Source: Chloroflexota bacterium
GTDB lineage: Bacteria; Chloroflexota; Dehalococcoidia; GIF9; UBA5629
Assembly: GCA_026389675.1 (NCBI GenBank)
Contig: JAPLHJ010000014.1
Location: 7,907-16,034 of the forward strand
Length of the DNA: 8,128 bases
Direction: 5' to 3'
Numbering within the stretch: position 1 is the stretch's first letter; each line of letters begins with the position of its first letter. The notes beneath the pieces were generated by a model. It searched no databases. It worked only from the letters and a program-made list of their open reading frames with translations, and had not been told where the DNA came from. The position numbers and the translations under genes were made by a program. Shown here piece after piece: positions 6,861 through 8,128 of this stretch.

Positions 6861-8128
6861 ACCCGGTTTTATAAAGGTCGTTGAAATACTGCGTGGTGAT
6901 TTCTTTGGCCTGAGAGCGGTCCGGCATCGAGCCTATCATCCCATAGATAGCGGCGTCTCCGCTAACATCCTCCGGCTTCATGGCCGATACTTCCTGCACG
7001 GCTTCCCGCAAATCCTTGAGGCAGGGCTCCACCACCTTAAGATGCATGGGCGATACCGTGAAGTGCAGGCTGGGCGGGAGGTGCTGGCTATCGATATTCC
7101 AACCCCTCTGCTTCATTTTATCTCCAATGGCATAGACATTCAGGGACTTGCTTCCCACGCCAAAGGTAGTAGCCGGCGGTTTGCCGATGACATATATACC
7201 GGGAATTTTATTTACACCTTCTATCAAAATCTGCGTTGCCTGCATCGCTTCGGCAGCCAGGCGCATATAGCCCTCGTAACCCAGGAACTTCATGACCGTC
7301 CAACTGGCCGCAACCGGCCCGCCTGGACGTGCGCCGGATATACAGGGCGTGGCGTACACCCCGCCTGACCAGTCGGCATACACGAAAAGCTGGTATTTCC
7401 TCAAATCAGCATCCCTGTAGAGCACCACCGATGCACCCTTGGAGACGTAGCCGTACTTATGAACGTCGGCCGACATGGATGTCACACCGGGAACGCGGAA
7501 ATCGAATGGCGGGATGGGGTAGCCGAGCTTCTCTATAAACGGCAGTATGAAGCCGCCGACACAGGAATCCACGTGAAACCACACACCCTTTTCTGAGGCA
7601 ATGGCGGCCATTTCGCCGATAGGGTCGATGATACCGTGAGGGTAGGAGAAAGCCGAACCTACCGCGAAAACGGTATTTGGACTGAATGCTTTGCGATATA
7701 CATCCAGGTCCACTACTGAGGCATCACTGACAGGCACGATCACTGTCTTTAGCCCGAGGAAATGGGCGGCCTTATTGAAGGCGGGGTGCGCCGAGCGCAG
7801 CATTACCAGTTCCGGTGCCTTTATCTCCGGCTTCTTCTCCCGCGCGTAATCCCGCGCGGCCTTTACAGCCATCATGATGCTCTCGGTTCCACCCGAGGTC
7901 ATATTGCCTGCGGCAGTCTCACCCCCGTTCAGCAGGTCGGCCGTCATGGCTACAACCTCGGTCTCCATGCGCAGCAGGCTGGGAAAGGCGAACGGGCTCA
8001 ACCCGTTTTCAAAAACGTACTCGCCGAGGGCGGACATCACAATATCCGCGACATCCTCCCAGGGCCTGAAGACCATGCTGAAGGCGCGGTAATTGTGGAA
8101 GTCCATGTCATTGGATTTCAGATCGTGC
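6859..8128 (-). CDS. PLP-dependent lyase/decarboxylase, sphingosine-1-phosphate-lyase-like, 5' end outside window
   Basis: A fold-type I PLP enzyme of the group II decarboxylase superfamily. Its motifs fit sphingosine-1-phosphate lyase best: ENGLSPFAFPSL near the visible start, phosphate-site SGGTESIMMAVKAARD, HPAFNKAAHFLGL, HVDSCVGGFILPF with the cofactor-binding Asp, and SADVHKYGYVSKGASVVLYR, whose HKYG lysine (codon 7456-7458) should hold PLP. S1P lyases cleave phosphorylated sphingoid bases to a long-chain aldehyde and phosphoethanolamine; bacterial relatives may use other beta-hydroxyamines or act as amino acid decarboxylases. No N-terminal membrane anchor is visible. The first in-window ATG, at 8106, is probably internal: it lacks a ribosome site, and the frame stays open to the edge (HDLKSND), with seven extra residues visible and more expected. 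It heads, or lies early in, an operon with the TauE-type permease and DUF2804. Superfamily is near certain; S1P-lyase-like substrate is moderate. Confidence 0.88.
   Translation of the reverse strand, partial: HDLKSNDMDFHNYRAFSMVFRPWEDVADIVMSALGEYVFENGLSPFAFPSLLRMETEVVAMTADLLNGGETAAGNMTSGGTESIMMAVKAARDYAREKKPEIKAPELVMLRSAHPAFNKAAHFLGLKTVIVPVSDASVVDLDVYRKAFSPNTVFAVGSAFSYPHGIIDPIGEMAAIASEKGVWFHVDSCVGGFILPFIEKLGYPIPPFDFRVPGVTSMSADVHKYGYVSKGASVVLYRDADLRKYQLFVYADWSGGVYATPCISGARPGGPVAASWTVMKFLGYEGYMRLAAEAMQATQILIEGVNKIPGIYVIGKPPATTFGVGSKSLNVYAIGDKMKQRGWNIDSQHLPPSLHFTVSPMHLKVVEPCLKDLREAVQEVSAMKPEDVSGDAAIYGMIGSMPDRSQAKEITTQYFNDLYKTG

Noticed and set aside
8104..8106. ATG 8106 as the true start of the S1P-lyase-like gene
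   Set aside because: No ribosome site precedes it, and the frame continues without a stop to the window edge, so the real start is probably further out.

Overview
The window is ordinary bacterial chromosome of moderately high GC. Genes are preceded by clear purine-rich ribosome binding sites, and there is a sigma-70-type promoter. The ferredoxin-linked tungsto/molybdo-enzyme at the left points to an anaerobe. The mix of genes (AOR, divergent M24 protein, spinster-like MFS, DUF2804, S1P-lyase-like enzyme) reminds me of anaerobic Chloroflexota such as Dehalococcoidia, but I cannot establish taxonomy from sequence alone.

Layout, left to right. (1) A complete aldehyde:ferredoxin oxidoreductase gene (AOR) on the + strand, 50-1897, preceded by the leader of whatever lies upstream. 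(2) A 224-base gap (1898-2121) with a weak hairpin, a second copy of the AOR ribosome-binding block, and a good promoter (TTAACA, 16 bases, TATAAT) at 2061-2088. (3) A + strand operon of an M24 (creatinase / Xaa-Pro peptidase fold) protein broken by an apparent one-base deletion near 2940, a spinster-like MFS transporter and a small four-helix membrane protein. (4) A 33-base convergent junction. (5) A tightly packed - strand operon, read from the right edge inward: an S1P-lyase-like PLP enzyme (its start lies outside the window), a TauE/SafE-type permease and a DUF2804 protein.

How the genes might work together. The two operons each pair an enzyme with a transporter. An S1P-lyase-like enzyme would release a long-chain aldehyde, AOR could oxidise aldehydes, the MFS belongs to the type whose animal members move sphingosine-1-phosphate or lysolipids, and TauE-type permeases export sulfite or organosulfonates. 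This allows a lipid or sulfonolipid breakdown hypothesis, but the genes lie in at least three transcription units and the link is inference only.

I see no RNA gene, CRISPR array, insertion sequence or obvious mobile DNA, and no convincing new multi-gene system. The points most worth checking are the M24 protein, which is both frameshifted and lacks most of the family's metal ligands, and the lipid-themed grouping.
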